This document shows positions 56,082 to 63,937 of a stretch of DNA of 64,000 nt, piece after piece. Under the pieces are notes generated by a model. It made no database searches and had not been told where the DNA came from. It saw only the letters and a list, made by a program, of their open reading frames with translations. Positions within the stretch are counted from its first letter, which is position 1, and every line of letters starts with the position of its first letter. Location of the stretch: assembly GCF_900162665.1 (NCBI RefSeq), contig NZ_LT727809.1:113965-177964 (forward strand), given 5' to 3'. The position numbers and the translations under genes are program-made. This stretch comes from Oceanobacillus sojae (GTDB taxonomy: Bacteria; Bacillota; Bacilli; Bacillales; Amphibacillaceae).

Positions 56082-56275
56082 ACTATAGCTTTCAGCAGCT
56101 GGATTTAAAAAGGGCCGGCGCCATTACCTGCCCCGAAAACAAGGCGTCCAATCAGTTATTAGATAAGCTTGGATTTCAAAAAGAAGGATTGTTAAGAAGT
56201 TATATTAACCAGGCGGAACAATCTCAGGATACCTGTATTCATTCATTTTTAAAAGAAGAATGGGAGCAGCGGTAA
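56081..56275 (+). pseudogene. GNAT acetyltransferase remnant (C-terminal third)
   Basis: Directly behind the oxidoreductase stop, a frame reads FQQLDLKRAGAITCPENKAS, NQLLDKLGFQKEGLLRSYI and CIHSFLKEEWEQR, then a stop. This is the C-terminal 60 residues of a RimJ/RimL-type N-acetyltransferase (N-x-x-S-x-x-L-L-x-K-L-G-F and terminal L-x-x-E-W). There is no start codon, no ribosome site and no N-terminal acetyl-CoA motif. The missing part is probably deleted. Confidence 0.75.
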
Positions 56276-56292
56276 AATAATCAGGAAAATAT

Positions 56293-56336
56293 AGGCAGGG
56301 GACTTTTATATAGCTGAAAAAGTCCCCTGCCTATTT
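56293..56336 (+). terminator. Terminator, bidirectional, before the spoVA2 operon end
   Basis: Perfect 14-bp stem aggcaggggacttt / aaagtcccctgcct (56293-56306, 56319-56332), followed by atttat. Could serve both the oxidoreductase and the minus-strand spore operon. Confidence 0.85.
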
Positions 56337-56362
56337 ATATGCATAATCAGCATTCAGCTGTA

Positions 56363-57220
56363 TTATTTTAAATAAGGCTCCATTCGTCTCACTGCTTCCT
56401 GCAGCCGTTTTTGATTCCGGTCGTATAATTCCTTAGCTTGAGGATTATCCGTAGCTAAAGCAAACAGTTCTAAATCCGCCTGGCATTTTTTCATACTGGC
56501 TAATAATAGCGCAGATTGTGCTGGCTCAGGGACAGCAATGTGATCATCATAAAGATCAAGGAATAACTGTCCCTGATGATCCACCTGCCCGAGAAAAACA
56601 TTATCTATCGTGACATTTTGTTTCTCTAATTCTGCTTCCAGCCAGGTCGGATTTAATGAAGCATTAGCCAGAGGCTCCAGCAGTATATTACCGTCCGCAA
56701 TAACTGTTTGCGGCTCTTTGTCAGGTGCTGGAGTAATATTTAAGTCCTTTAAGGTTATCGGACGATTCTCCCGTTTTGGCAGAACATTTAATTCGCCAGT
56801 CGGCTCTAACACAGCAAATTCTACATCAGAAACAAGAAATTGATCGTTATTCCTGAGCTTTTCTAATAGGTCATCGGTAGAATAGCCTTCCTTTTTTAAA
56901 TTTTCCTCCATAACCTTCCCATTTTGAATAAAAACGGTGCTTTTTCCATCCGTAAAGTCCCGTATACGCTTGCTTTTCAGGGATAGCTTTTCAATTGTGA
57001 ATGCAGCAATAAACCAGACAAACATGGCTAATAATGCATAATAAAAGCTATTGTATGGATCAACAGTATGGAAGGCAGCAATTCCTCCGAGTACAATTCC
57101 GGAAATGGTTTCAAATATATTGAGCTGCGATAATTGTTTCGCCCCAAGCCACTTTACAAAGAAAAATAAGACGGTAATTAAAATAACGGAGCGAATAATA
57201 ATTGATATCCATTCAGGCAT
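56363..57220 (-). CDS. 2Duf: DUF421 membrane protein with C-terminal DUF1657-like domain
   Basis: A 285-residue spore inner-membrane protein. Residues 1-85 hold three TM helices; about 85-185 is the DUF421 soluble part (KSTVFIQNGKVMEENLKKEGYSTDDLLEKLR, VSDVEFAVLEPTGELNVL). The last 50 residues (SMKKCQADLELFALATDNPQAKELYDR) align with the small DUF1657 protein encoded at 60096 (LKSAQASLEQFALQTDNKQAQQLYKN). Such 2Duf proteins end the spoVA2mob operon and raise spore wet-heat resistance in B. subtilis. ATG 57220 has AGGGAGGG before it. Last gene of the seven-gene minus-strand operon, 14 bases after the second DUF1657 gene. Confidence 0.88.
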   Translation of the reverse strand: MPEWISIIIRSVILITVLFFFVKWLGAKQLSQLNIFETISGIVLGGIAAFHTVDPYNSFYYALLAMFVWFIAAFTIEKLSLKSKRIRDFTDGKSTVFIQNGKVMEENLKKEGYSTDDLLEKLRNNDQFLVSDVEFAVLEPTGELNVLPKRENRPITLKDLNITPAPDKEPQTVIADGNILLEPLANASLNPTWLEAELEKQNVTIDNVFLGQVDHQGQLFLDLYDDHIAVPEPAQSALLLASMKKCQADLELFALATDNPQAKELYDRNQKRLQEAVRRMEPYLK

Positions 57221-57234
57221 GATTTTCCCTCCCT

Positions 57235-57438
57235 TTAGGATTTATATTGCGGTTCTTGTTTATCAATATGAATGATTTGCTGATGTATATCCTGACGTGC
57301 AATCTTAATTAATCGAGAAGTTTCATCTATTGTTGTTTTTAAGCCTTGTTCCGTTGTTGAGGCTTGTAACAGGTCTAATCCAGCTTCAATGGATTTTAAG
57401 GTAGCATAGCATGTTTTTACTTGTGATCCTACTGTCAT
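57235..57438 (-). CDS. DUF1657 protein, second copy
   Basis: A 67-residue helical protein beginning MTVGSQVKTCYATLKSIEAGLDLLQ and ending EPQYKS. It shares the start (MTVG-x-QV) and the end (EPQYK) with the copy at 59893-60096 but diverges in the middle. Function unknown; paired DUF1657 genes flanking spoVA genes are typical for spoVA2mob operons. ATG 57438 has GGAAGG upstream. It lies 11 bases after spoVAE. Confidence 0.85.
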   Translation of the reverse strand: MTVGSQVKTCYATLKSIEAGLDLLQASTTEQGLKTTIDETSRLIKIARQDIHQQIIHIDKQEPQYKS

Positions 57439-57449
57439 AAAGCACCTTC

Positions 57450-57800
57450 CTATCCTTTTGGTTTAAAAATAATAGCTCCGATAACACCAAATATAATCGC
57501 AGCGGAAATACCTGCACTTGTTACTTCAAACATTCCTGTTACTACTCCAATTAATCCGTGTTTTTCCGCTTCCTGCATTGCTCCGTGTACTAAAGAGTTC
57601 CCAAAGCTTGTAATAGGTACTGTTGCTCCTGCTCCGGCAAAATCGATAAGCGGTTCATACCAGCCAACTCCATCCAAAATAGCTCCAGCAATAACTAAAA
57701 TCGATAAAGTATGTGCAGGAGACAGCTTAAATACGTCGAACATAATTTGCCCAATAACACAGATAAGGCCTCCTACAACAAATGCCCAGAAAAAAATCAT
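57450..57800 (-). CDS. spoVAE: Stage V sporulation protein AE (SpoVAEb type)
   Basis: A 116-residue membrane protein with about three TM helices; [27 protein letters not shown] and [20 protein letters not shown] are hallmark segments of SpoVAEb, the latter repeated in SpoVAC. With SpoVAC and SpoVAD it forms the channel for dipicolinic acid in spores. The ATG overlaps the spoVAD stop by 4 bases (ATGA), showing translational coupling. Confidence 0.93.
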   Translation of the reverse strand: MIFFWAFVVGGLICVIGQIMFDVFKLSPAHTLSILVIAGAILDGVGWYEPLIDFAGAGATVPITSFGNSLVHGAMQEAEKHGLIGVVTGMFEVTSAGISAAIIFGVIGAIIFKPKG

Positions 57801-58813
57801 ATATGCTCACTCCTTGCTTCTATTGATACAGCATGTGCAATACATGGGATGGGGTCTTTTTGCTGAACGCTTAGTGTAGAGTGAAGGGACCCGGTTGCTG
57901 CGACAAGAATTCTTTTTAAATTTCCTTTTATTACTTCCTGAAGGAAATGTCCATAGGTCACAATGGCAGAACATGCTGCTCCGCTCCCTCCGGCAAGAAC
58001 CGGCTGGTCCTCCCGATAGATGGCAATTCCGCAGTCAACATATTTTTCTGCGTCAATCGGGATATTCCGGTCATGTAATAAATCCAGAGAAACCTCTCTT
58101 CCAATATGTCCAAGGTCGCCTGTTATGATTAAATCGTAATAAGATGGATCAATCTGCATATCCCGAAAGTGTGCTTCAATTGTATCGGCGGCAGCGATAG
58201 CCATAGCCCCGCCCATATTAAATGGGTCAGTCATGCCCATATCAGCTACCTTTCCAATTGTGGCAGATGTTATAGCTGGTCCGGTCCCATTTTGAGCGAC
58301 AAGCGCACATCCTGCTCCAGTAACCGTCCACTGGGAGGTAGGGGGCTTCTGTCCGCCATATTCTGTCGGGTAACGAAATTGCTTTTCCGTAGCTGCGTTA
58401 TGGCTGGATGCTGCACAAAGAATATAATTAGCTCCCTTAGCATTAATAATAGAAGCAGCGAGTGCCAGACTTTCCATCGAGGTGGCACAGGCACTGAAGG
58501 CTCCTAAAAAGGGAATGCTGCTTGTACTTGCCGCAAAGCTGGTCGGTGTCATTTGGTTAATTAAATCACCGGCAATTAAAAATTCCACGCTTTCTTTTTC
58601 GATACGGCCTTTTTTTAAAGTAGTCTGTATCGCTTCTTCCAGCATTTTTTGCTGGGCTTTCTCCCAGGAATCCTGATTAAGCCACATATCCTCATGAAGA
58701 ATATCAAATGCTTCAGGAATTTTCCCTTTTGCTTCAAATGGTCCGCCAACAGTTCCTGTAGACAGAATAGATGGACGATTTTCGAAAATCCAGGATTGAT
58801 GTCCTTTTAGCAT
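57797..58813 (-). CDS. spoVAD: Stage V sporulation protein AD (dipicolinate-binding)
   Basis: A 338-residue thiolase/KAS III-fold protein that binds Ca-dipicolinate. Motifs include [11 protein letters not shown] (about 20-30), [15 protein letters not shown] (about 108), [34 protein letters not shown] (about 135-168) and [17 protein letters not shown] (about 278). ATG 58813 is used because GGGGGG lies directly upstream within a longer frame (58828), and TAATG couples it to spoVAC. Differs from the housekeeping spoVA operon, which is not in this window. Confidence 0.95.
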   Translation of the reverse strand: MLKGHQSWIFENRPSILSTGTVGGPFEAKGKIPEAFDILHEDMWLNQDSWEKAQQKMLEEAIQTTLKKGRIEKESVEFLIAGDLINQMTPTSFAASTSSIPFLGAFSACATSMESLALAASIINAKGANYILCAASSHNAATEKQFRYPTEYGGQKPPTSQWTVTGAGCALVAQNGTGPAITSATIGKVADMGMTDPFNMGGAMAIAAADTIEAHFRDMQIDPSYYDLIITGDLGHIGREVSLDLLHDRNIPIDAEKYVDCGIAIYREDQPVLAGGSGAACSAIVTYGHFLQEVIKGNLKRILVAATGSLHSTLSVQQKDPIPCIAHAVSIEARSEHI

Positions 58814-59292
58814 TAGAATCCCCCCCATTGTGTGAGTATGGTTTTAATGATGGCTACGATAAATGCTGAAAATACGCCGTAAACAATGACAGGTCCGGCC
58901 AGTTTGAGCATATTGCTGCCGACACCGAGGATAAATCCTTCTGATCGATACTCAATTGCGGAAGAGATAACGGCGTTTCCAAAACCTGTTACAGGAACTG
59001 CAGAACCTGCTCCGGCAAATTGGGCAATACGGTCATAGACACCGAAACCGGTTAACAGCATCGTAAGAAAAATTAACGTAGCAACAGTTGGATTTCCGAC
59101 TGTTTTTTCTGTGAAATTAAATTGGTAAATATAAAAGGTAGAAATAAGCTGTCCGATGAAACAGATTAAACCGCCAATAAGGAAAGCCTTGATACAATTT
59201 TTAAAGATGGGCCGTTTTATTTCACGTTTTTGTTGGAAAGCTTGATACCGCTGCTGATTTGGCTGTAATTTTTGTTTCTTTTTATCTCCCAT
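58813..59292 (-). CDS. spoVAC: Stage V sporulation protein AC
   Basis: A 159-residue membrane protein with about four TM helices, thought to act as a mechanosensitive DPA channel. A basic cytosolic start (KKQKLQPNQQRYQAFQQKREIKRP) precedes FLIGGLICFIGQLIS and FAGAGSAVPVTGFGNAVISSAIEYRSEGFILGVG, the latter homologous to the SpoVAE segment. AAAGGAG lies before the ATG. Third gene of the operon. Confidence 0.94.
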   Translation of the reverse strand: MGDKKKQKLQPNQQRYQAFQQKREIKRPIFKNCIKAFLIGGLICFIGQLISTFYIYQFNFTEKTVGNPTVATLIFLTMLLTGFGVYDRIAQFAGAGSAVPVTGFGNAVISSAIEYRSEGFILGVGSNMLKLAGPVIVYGVFSAFIVAIIKTILTQWGGF

Positions 59293-59355
59293 TTAAGACA
59301 CTCCTTTTCGGGTTTATACGAAACAAACGGAGGATTTCTGAAACCTTCTCTCCTA

Positions 59356-59805
59356 TCAAGTCTGTTCCTTGGATAAATGTATTATTTTCTCCATTTGTTT
59401 CTTTATTTCATCATCTGTTAAAGTATTTTTTGTTATTTTTTCCTCTAAGTCAGCTGTTTCAAGGATTATCTTTTTATCGGTTGACAATTCTATGGTGAAA
59501 TTGGGAAAATTCTGCTCCAGTTCTTTTTGATAGGTTTTACTTTTTTCCTTTAATGAAAAACGCTCATGATGAGGAATTTCAATAGTCACAAGCAGCATAT
59601 CTTTTGTATTTACTGCGTGAACAGCTTTAATATCATCTCTATCCGCAAGTAATTCTTTTGCCTGGACAGCAGCTTCTTGTTCTTGATTAGAACTCGTAGA
59701 TAAATGCGTTATATTAGGGTCATCGGAATAAGAAGATTCGCTATGATTACAACCGGCTAAAAAAATAATAAAGAGTATCAACAGTGTAATTTTCCTGGAG
59801 TTCAT
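59356..59805 (-). CDS. YhcN/YlaJ family sporulation lipoprotein
   Basis: A 149-residue lipoprotein: signal peptide (about residues 1-19, KITLLILFIIF) with lipobox LAGC, so Cys about 19 becomes lipidated and the mature protein is anchored outside the membrane. The mature part matches the YhcN/YlaJ family (AVQAKELLADRDDIKAVHAVNTKDMLLVTIEI). Second gene of the operon, as in spoVA2mob; role in the spore inner membrane is suspected but not defined. Confidence 0.88.
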   Translation of the reverse strand: MNSRKITLLILFIIFLAGCNHSESSYSDDPNITHLSTSSNQEQEAAVQAKELLADRDDIKAVHAVNTKDMLLVTIEIPHHERFSLKEKSKTYQKELEQNFPNFTIELSTDKKIILETADLEEKITKNTLTDDEIKKQMEKIIHLSKEQT

Positions 59806-59892
59806 ATACTCACATCCTGTTCTTCATTCTGATATGTAGGGGGGACTGTACGGAGAGTCCCCGGTTTTCTTGTGCCTTTCTAACATACCTTA

Positions 59893-60096
59893 TTACTGTT
59901 TGTATTGAGGCTCTTCCTGCATAACCTGCTGCACTCTTGGCTCTAATTGGTCTAAAATACCCTGTGTTTGCTGTGCTGCATTTTTATATAGTTGCTGTGC
60001 CTGCTTATTATCTGTTTGAAGTGCAAACTGCTCAAGGCTCGCCTGTGCACTTTTTAAACCTGATATAGTTTGTTGAACCTGCGTACCTACTGTCAT
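59893..60096 (-). CDS. DUF1657 protein, first copy
   Basis: A 67-residue helical protein, MTVGTQVQQTISGLKSAQASL, with TDNKQAQQLY in the centre and EPQYKQ at the end. Leader gene of the spoVA2-type operon. ATG 60096 follows AAAGGAGTG by about 9 bases; a GTG three codons earlier overlaps that site. Function unknown. Confidence 0.85.
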   Translation of the reverse strand: MTVGTQVQQTISGLKSAQASLEQFALQTDNKQAQQLYKNAAQQTQGILDQLEPRVQQVMQEEPQYKQ

Positions 60097-60125
60097 TATC
60101 TTCACTCCTTTTCATATCTTGCACT

Positions 60126-60157
60126 TATTATTTTGATAAAAAAGTCATTTTTTATGC
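60126..60157 (-). promoter_or_regulatory. Possible sigma-G promoter of the spoVA2-type operon
   Basis: On the minus strand GCATAA (60157-60152) and CAAAATAATA (60135-60126) resemble sigma-G -35 and -10 elements with 16-18 spacing, about 30 bases before the first DUF1657 start. Forespore expression is expected for spoVA genes. Confidence 0.4.
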
Positions 60158-60293
60158 TTGTAAACAATTTCCAAAATCCTTATCAGTAGAGAGATCTGAA
60201 TTTGTAAAGAGATGAGAAAAAGGAAGAACAGAGGTACATATGAAGGAGAAGATAACGTTTTTACATTTGAAGAAAACGGGAATTTGATGCATA

Positions 60294-60377
60294 AAAAAAC
60301 GACAGTTTATTGAACCACTCTCCGAATGTTAGATGTATTAACATTCGGAGACACAGTTCAACTGCCTGTCGTTTTTT
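60294..60377 (-). terminator. Three-tier nested hairpin behind the nitroreductase gene
   Basis: Outer stem aaaaaacgacag / ctgtcgtttttt (60294-60305, 60366-60377), middle ttgaac / gttcaa (60310-60315, 60356-60361) and inner ctccgaatgtta / taacattcggag (60320-60331, 60339-60350). It ends in T runs on both strands. Confidence 0.75.
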
Positions 60378-60423
60378 ATAGGGTAGAGGAATTTATATTT
60401 TTTCTCTATGGATAATTTAATTT

Positions 60424-61170
60424 TTAATGCTTGTTTAAATTTTTTGCTTTTACAAATGGACCTACATCCATACGGGTTGGTTTCTCATATTTTTGGCCGA
60501 TTTGTTCTGTCCATGTTTCCTGTTTGTTATTGGAATTCCGGGATTCATAATAGTCTTTCATAGTCAAATCATATTCCTGAATAAAATGCTTTTGTTTCTC
60601 AAAAGGAATATATTGATTTTCGTGATATATAGCTGCAAGCGGCAGACGTGGTTTGATATCAGGTATTTCTTTTGGATAGCCGATAGCCATACCAAACAAC
60701 GGAACAACATGATTTGGTAATTTCAGAATATCGTTAAAAGCTTGAATATCATTACGCAGACTTCCCAGATAGCAAATCCCCAATCCCAAAGATTCTGCTG
60801 CAATGGCAGCAGTTTGGGCAGCTAAAGCAGCATCAATCGTGCCGACGATAAATTGCTCCGTACTTTCAATATTTGTTTGAAAGGTCTCTGTATGTTCAAT
60901 TCCTTCCAGTTGCTCAATCCGGTGTAAATCTGCACAAAAGATCAGCAAATGACCGTTATTCTTCACATGAGCATGTCCGGAAACGGCATAGAGCTGTTCC
61001 TTGATTGCTGAATCTGATACGCCGATAATACTATACGCCATTACATTACTGGAGGATGATGCGCGTTGTGCAGATTCAACAATTGTTTTTATTTGAACAT
61101 TATTTAAAGGTTTATCTGCAAATTTTCGAATAGATCGGTGATTCATTATTGTTTCAATGATTTGATTCAT
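60424..61170 (-). CDS. NADPH-dependent FMN oxidoreductase/nitroreductase (NfrA type)
   Basis: A 248-residue flavoprotein of the NfsA/NfrA branch. FMN-binding Arg residues lie in NHRSIRKFADK (about 11-21), and SAQRASSSSNVMAYSIIGV (about 32-50) and AAESLGLGICYLGSLRND (about 124-141) are family segments. The C-terminal KPTRMDVGPFVKAKNLN extends across the dimer partner in this group. It could reduce flavins, nitroaromatics or peroxide-like compounds. AAGGGGAG precedes the ATG. Monocistronic, terminated by a nested hairpin. Confidence 0.9.
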   Translation of the reverse strand: MNQIIETIMNHRSIRKFADKPLNNVQIKTIVESAQRASSSSNVMAYSIIGVSDSAIKEQLYAVSGHAHVKNNGHLLIFCADLHRIEQLEGIEHTETFQTNIESTEQFIVGTIDAALAAQTAAIAAESLGLGICYLGSLRNDIQAFNDILKLPNHVVPLFGMAIGYPKEIPDIKPRLPLAAIYHENQYIPFEKQKHFIQEYDLTMKDYYESRNSNNKQETWTEQIGQKYEKPTRMDVGPFVKAKNLNKH

Positions 61171-61446
61171 GTTGCTACTCCCCTTTTTCTATATTGTAAA
61201 AATGAATGTTTACATGATATATACTGTAAAAAAATATTTGCTAGTAAGTGTATCATGGGATTCTGCCTGATTCCAATAATCTTGCTCTTACGTCTGTTAG
61301 AGAAAATAATAATGCTTCTGTTTAATGAACGAAATGTAAAAACTATGTTATTATAAGGGCAGCATAAGCCTTCATATTAAAATGAGATGGACTCCTAATG
61401 ATAAGTATTGTAAAATTATTAGGATTCATACGGAGGAGTGAAATGA

Positions 61447-61848
61447 ATGAAAACATTTAAACTGCGTAAATTAGTGATTTTAGATTATGATAAAGGACTG
61501 GAAGGGACGGAAGTAAAACTGATTGACGGGCTGATTATTAACCGTGAAGATGACCATGATACATGGTTAATCGAAGGGTTTATCAATCATTCCTATTGGG
61601 AGTATTTTAAAGATAAACAGAATGAAGAGCTGATGGTTCAGGCGACAATTACAAAAGATACGAACGAACCAGCTTCATTTATAACGAAATTGACGGAGCT
61701 GCACGAAATTGGGGAGCAAATGAATGTAATGCTGATGGGGAAAATAATAGATAAACAAAAGAAAGATGTGGAGCAGCTTTTAACAACCCTTGTAGAGAAG
61801 GGGTATGAGGGAGATAATTTAATCCAGAAATTTAAAGAAATTTATTAG
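61447..61848 (+). CDS. ywpF: YwpF-like family protein
   Basis: A 133-residue soluble protein similar to YwpF. It begins MKTFKLRKLVILDYDKG and contains DGLIINREDDHDTWLIEGFI, then a helical C-terminus (KKDVEQLLTTLVEKGYEGDNLIQKF). Function unknown. GGAGG lies about 6 bases before the ATG. It is followed 56 bases later by the potassium transporter; no functional link is known. Confidence 0.8.
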   Translation: MKTFKLRKLVILDYDKGLEGTEVKLIDGLIINREDDHDTWLIEGFINHSYWEYFKDKQNEELMVQATITKDTNEPASFITKLTELHEIGEQMNVMLMGKIIDKQKKDVEQLLTTLVEKGYEGDNLIQKFKEIY

Positions 61849-61904
61849 CAGACTGTTTGAACACACACTTTTAGATTTTTATTTGTGAAGAAGAAGGGGA
61901 AGTA

Positions 61905-63269
61905 ATGCAAAAAACACGTAACAAATACAAAAATATCCACCAATGGACACCTTTTCAGCTGCTGCTGTTTTATTATATTGCTGCGATAGCGTTATCGACT
62001 ATATTGTTATCTTTACCTGTTGCTCATCAACGAGGTATCGATATTCCTTTTATTGATATTGTATTTACAGCAGTCAGTGCCATTAGTGTAACAGGACTAA
62101 GTACAATTTCTATTGCTGATTCATTAAGTACAACCGGGATTATTATTCTGGCTTTGATTATGCAGCTCGGAGCAGTCGGGATTATGGCAACTGGTACAAT
62201 GCTCTGGATTATGTTAGGAAAGCGGATTGGCTTTAGAGAAAGAAATATGATTATGACTGACCAGAATCAAACCCATTTTGATGGTATGGTAAGATTAATT
62301 AAAAATATTGTTTATGTATTGCTGGCGATTGAAGCTGTTTTTTTCATTATCATCGCGCTCTATTTTATGAAGTATTACTCTTCGGCTGGTGAAGCATTAT
62401 TACATGGTTTTTTCTTTGTGATCAGTTCTGTGTCTAACGGCGGTTTTGATATTACCGGGCAATCCCTGATTCCATATCAATCTGATTATTTTGTCCAATT
62501 TATGTGTATGATACTCATTATTGTTGGTGCCATCGGCTATCCGGTGATTATTGAAGTGAAGGAATATTTATTTCATAAAAGAAAATTAAAAAACCAATTT
62601 CATTTTAGTTTATTTACAAAGCTGACAACAACAACCTTTTTTTGTCTGATACTGGTTGGGGCTGCCGGAATTTTTTTGTTTGATCTTCATGGATTTTTTA
62701 AAGATGTCAGCTGGCATGAGTCATTATTTTATGCTTTGTTTCAATCTGTTACAACAAGAAGTGGTGGACTGGCCACAATGGATTTGAATTTATTATCGGA
62801 TACAAATCATTTATTTATGTCAGCATTAATGTTTATCGGAGCATCCCCTAGCAGTGCCGGAGGAGGAATCCGGACAACGACCTTTGCCTTGGTTCTTATT
62901 TTTCTATTTACATTTATCCGGGGCGGGAGAAGCGTTAAAATATTTCATAGAGAGATTTATGAAGTCGATTTAAATAAAGCTGTTACCGTAACTTTTTTTG
63001 CAATTATCGTTGTGTTTTCATCTATCATTATACTTACTCTGTTAGAACCGGTTTCTCTGGATGCGGTTATTTTTGAAGTAACCTCCGCTTTTGGAACAGT
63101 TGGTCTTTCTCTGGGAATTACAGATGAGTTATCCGCAGTCAGTAAAATTATATTGATGATATTAATGTTTATTGGCCGGGTTGGTATACTTACCTTTCTA
63201 ATGATATTTAAACGTAAAAAGGATCCTGCAAAATTTAATTATCCGAAGGAAAGAATTATTATTGGTTAA
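61905..63269 (+). CDS. ktrB: Potassium uptake protein, TrkH/KtrB family
   Basis: A 454-residue K+ (Na+-coupled) channel-like transporter built of four M1-P-M2 units. The four filter loops each carry their Gly: AISVTGLST (about 59-67), SVSNGGFDIT (about 179-188), VTTRSGGLA (about 284-292) and SAFGTVGLS (about 397-405). GGAGGGIRTTTFAL around residue 320 corresponds to the intramembrane loop that gates the pore. It needs a KtrA/KtrC RCK partner, which is not in this window. AAGGGGAAG precedes the ATG. Whether it is KtrB or KtrD cannot be decided here. Confidence 0.9.
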   Translation: MQKTRNKYKNIHQWTPFQLLLFYYIAAIALSTILLSLPVAHQRGIDIPFIDIVFTAVSAISVTGLSTISIADSLSTTGIIILALIMQLGAVGIMATGTMLWIMLGKRIGFRERNMIMTDQNQTHFDGMVRLIKNIVYVLLAIEAVFFIIIALYFMKYYSSAGEALLHGFFFVISSVSNGGFDITGQSLIPYQSDYFVQFMCMILIIVGAIGYPVIIEVKEYLFHKRKLKNQFHFSLFTKLTTTTFFCLILVGAAGIFLFDLHGFFKDVSWHESLFYALFQSVTTRSGGLATMDLNLLSDTNHLFMSALMFIGASPSSAGGGIRTTTFALVLIFLFTFIRGGRSVKIFHREIYEVDLNKAVTVTFFAIIVVFSSIIILTLLEPVSLDAVIFEVTSAFGTVGLSLGITDELSAVSKIILMILMFIGRVGILTFLMIFKRKKDPAKFNYPKERIIIG

Positions 63270-63307
63270 AGCAGCCATTGAAAAAGGGGAAAATGTTGAT
63301 CATGTAA

Positions 63308-63346
63308 AATAAAATGGCCTGTGCCTTCAGCACAAGCCATTTTTTG
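63308..63346. terminator. Convergent terminator between ktrB and yjcZ
   Basis: aaaatggcctgtgc (63311-63324) pairs with gcacaagccatttt (63330-63343) with one mismatch, and T/A runs on both sides. Confidence 0.8.
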
Positions 63347-63347
63347 A

Positions 63348-63476
63348 TTAGCAGTAAAATGCAGCTCCTACGATGATTAGTAAAATGAAAAGAACAACAA
63401 TCAACGCAAAGCCGCCAGCGTAGCCGCCGCCATAGCCGCCACCATAACCGTAGCCACCACCATATCCATAGCCCAT
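63348..63476 (-). CDS. YjcZ family glycine/tyrosine-rich sporulation peptide
   Basis: A 42-residue peptide: residues 1-23 are a Gly-Tyr repeat (MGYGYGGGYGYGGG, then YGGGYAGGF), followed by a hydrophobic TM stretch ALIVVLFILLIIVGAAFY and a final Cys. This is the YjcZ/YrrP-like family annotated as sporulation protein. GGAGGTG lies 7 bases before the ATG. Too short for standard ORF cut-offs but well supported by ribosome site, composition and terminator. Confidence 0.9.
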   Translation of the reverse strand: MGYGYGGGYGYGGGYGGGYAGGFALIVVLFILLIIVGAAFYC

Positions 63477-63704
63477 GCTTTTCACCTCCTGAACTTACAG
63501 TATTACTGTATGCAGATAGATAAAATGTGTATAGACGTTTACCCAGTTTTTCTCGGAACCGAATGCTATCGTTCAGGTAATTGCAGTGCAGAAAAACATG
63601 CAATCACATTTTTTTCTTTATTTTATGTCAGGATATTGATAAGATGGTATTAGAATAGGTATATTAAATAATAGTATGTACATATGTGAAGGGAGTGCTT
63701 GGGG

Positions 63705-63782
63705 ATGGAAATGCTTTTTGGTGTGGTTTGTTTTGGGATTCTTGTATTAAATATTGGTTTTTGTGTTATGGATAAAGAATAG
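63705..63782 (+). CDS. Possible 25-residue single-TM peptide
   Basis: ATG 63705 to TAG encodes MEMLFGVVCFGILVLNIG and seven more residues, one hydrophobic helix with a short charged tail (MDKE). GGGAG lies about 10 bases upstream, with GGGG directly before the ATG. No family is recognised. Composition and site suggest a real small membrane peptide, but a chance frame cannot be excluded. Confidence 0.4.
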   Translation: MEMLFGVVCFGILVLNIGFCVMDKE

Positions 63783-63798
63783 TTTATTCAGAAGAACA

Positions 63799-63937
63799 AA
63801 AGCGCAGAGCGCCTGCTTAAAAACGTAGAGATTGGAGCGGCGCAACTGAGATAAAGGAAACACGGTGAGGTAACGAACCGATGTTGACTTATCGTAGGGC
63901 GCGACGTGAAATCTCCTAGTTTTTGGCGCTCGGAGCT
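63799..63937. repeat. Large imperfect palindrome, probable dispersed repeat
   Basis: agcgcc (63808-63813) pairs with ggcgct (63925-63930), aaaaa with ttttt and gagatt (63828-63833) with aatctc (63910-63915), closing an arm of about 25 bases around a loop of 75 bases that contains its own GC-rich pairs. It is markedly more GC-rich than its surroundings and contains no ORF with a ribosome site. It looks like a dispersed Bacillaceae repeat or structured RNA; the copy number cannot be seen here. Confidence 0.5.

Noticed and set aside
61138..61356. 72-codon plus-strand frame upstream of ywpF
   Set aside because: It overlaps the promoter side of the nitroreductase gene, has no ribosome site and Cys/Leu/Ile-rich random composition.
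63259..63603. 114-codon minus-strand frame containing the YjcZ region in another frame
   Set aside because: Trp/Arg-rich shadow of the Gly/Tyr codons; the true gene is the 42-residue frame 63348-63476.
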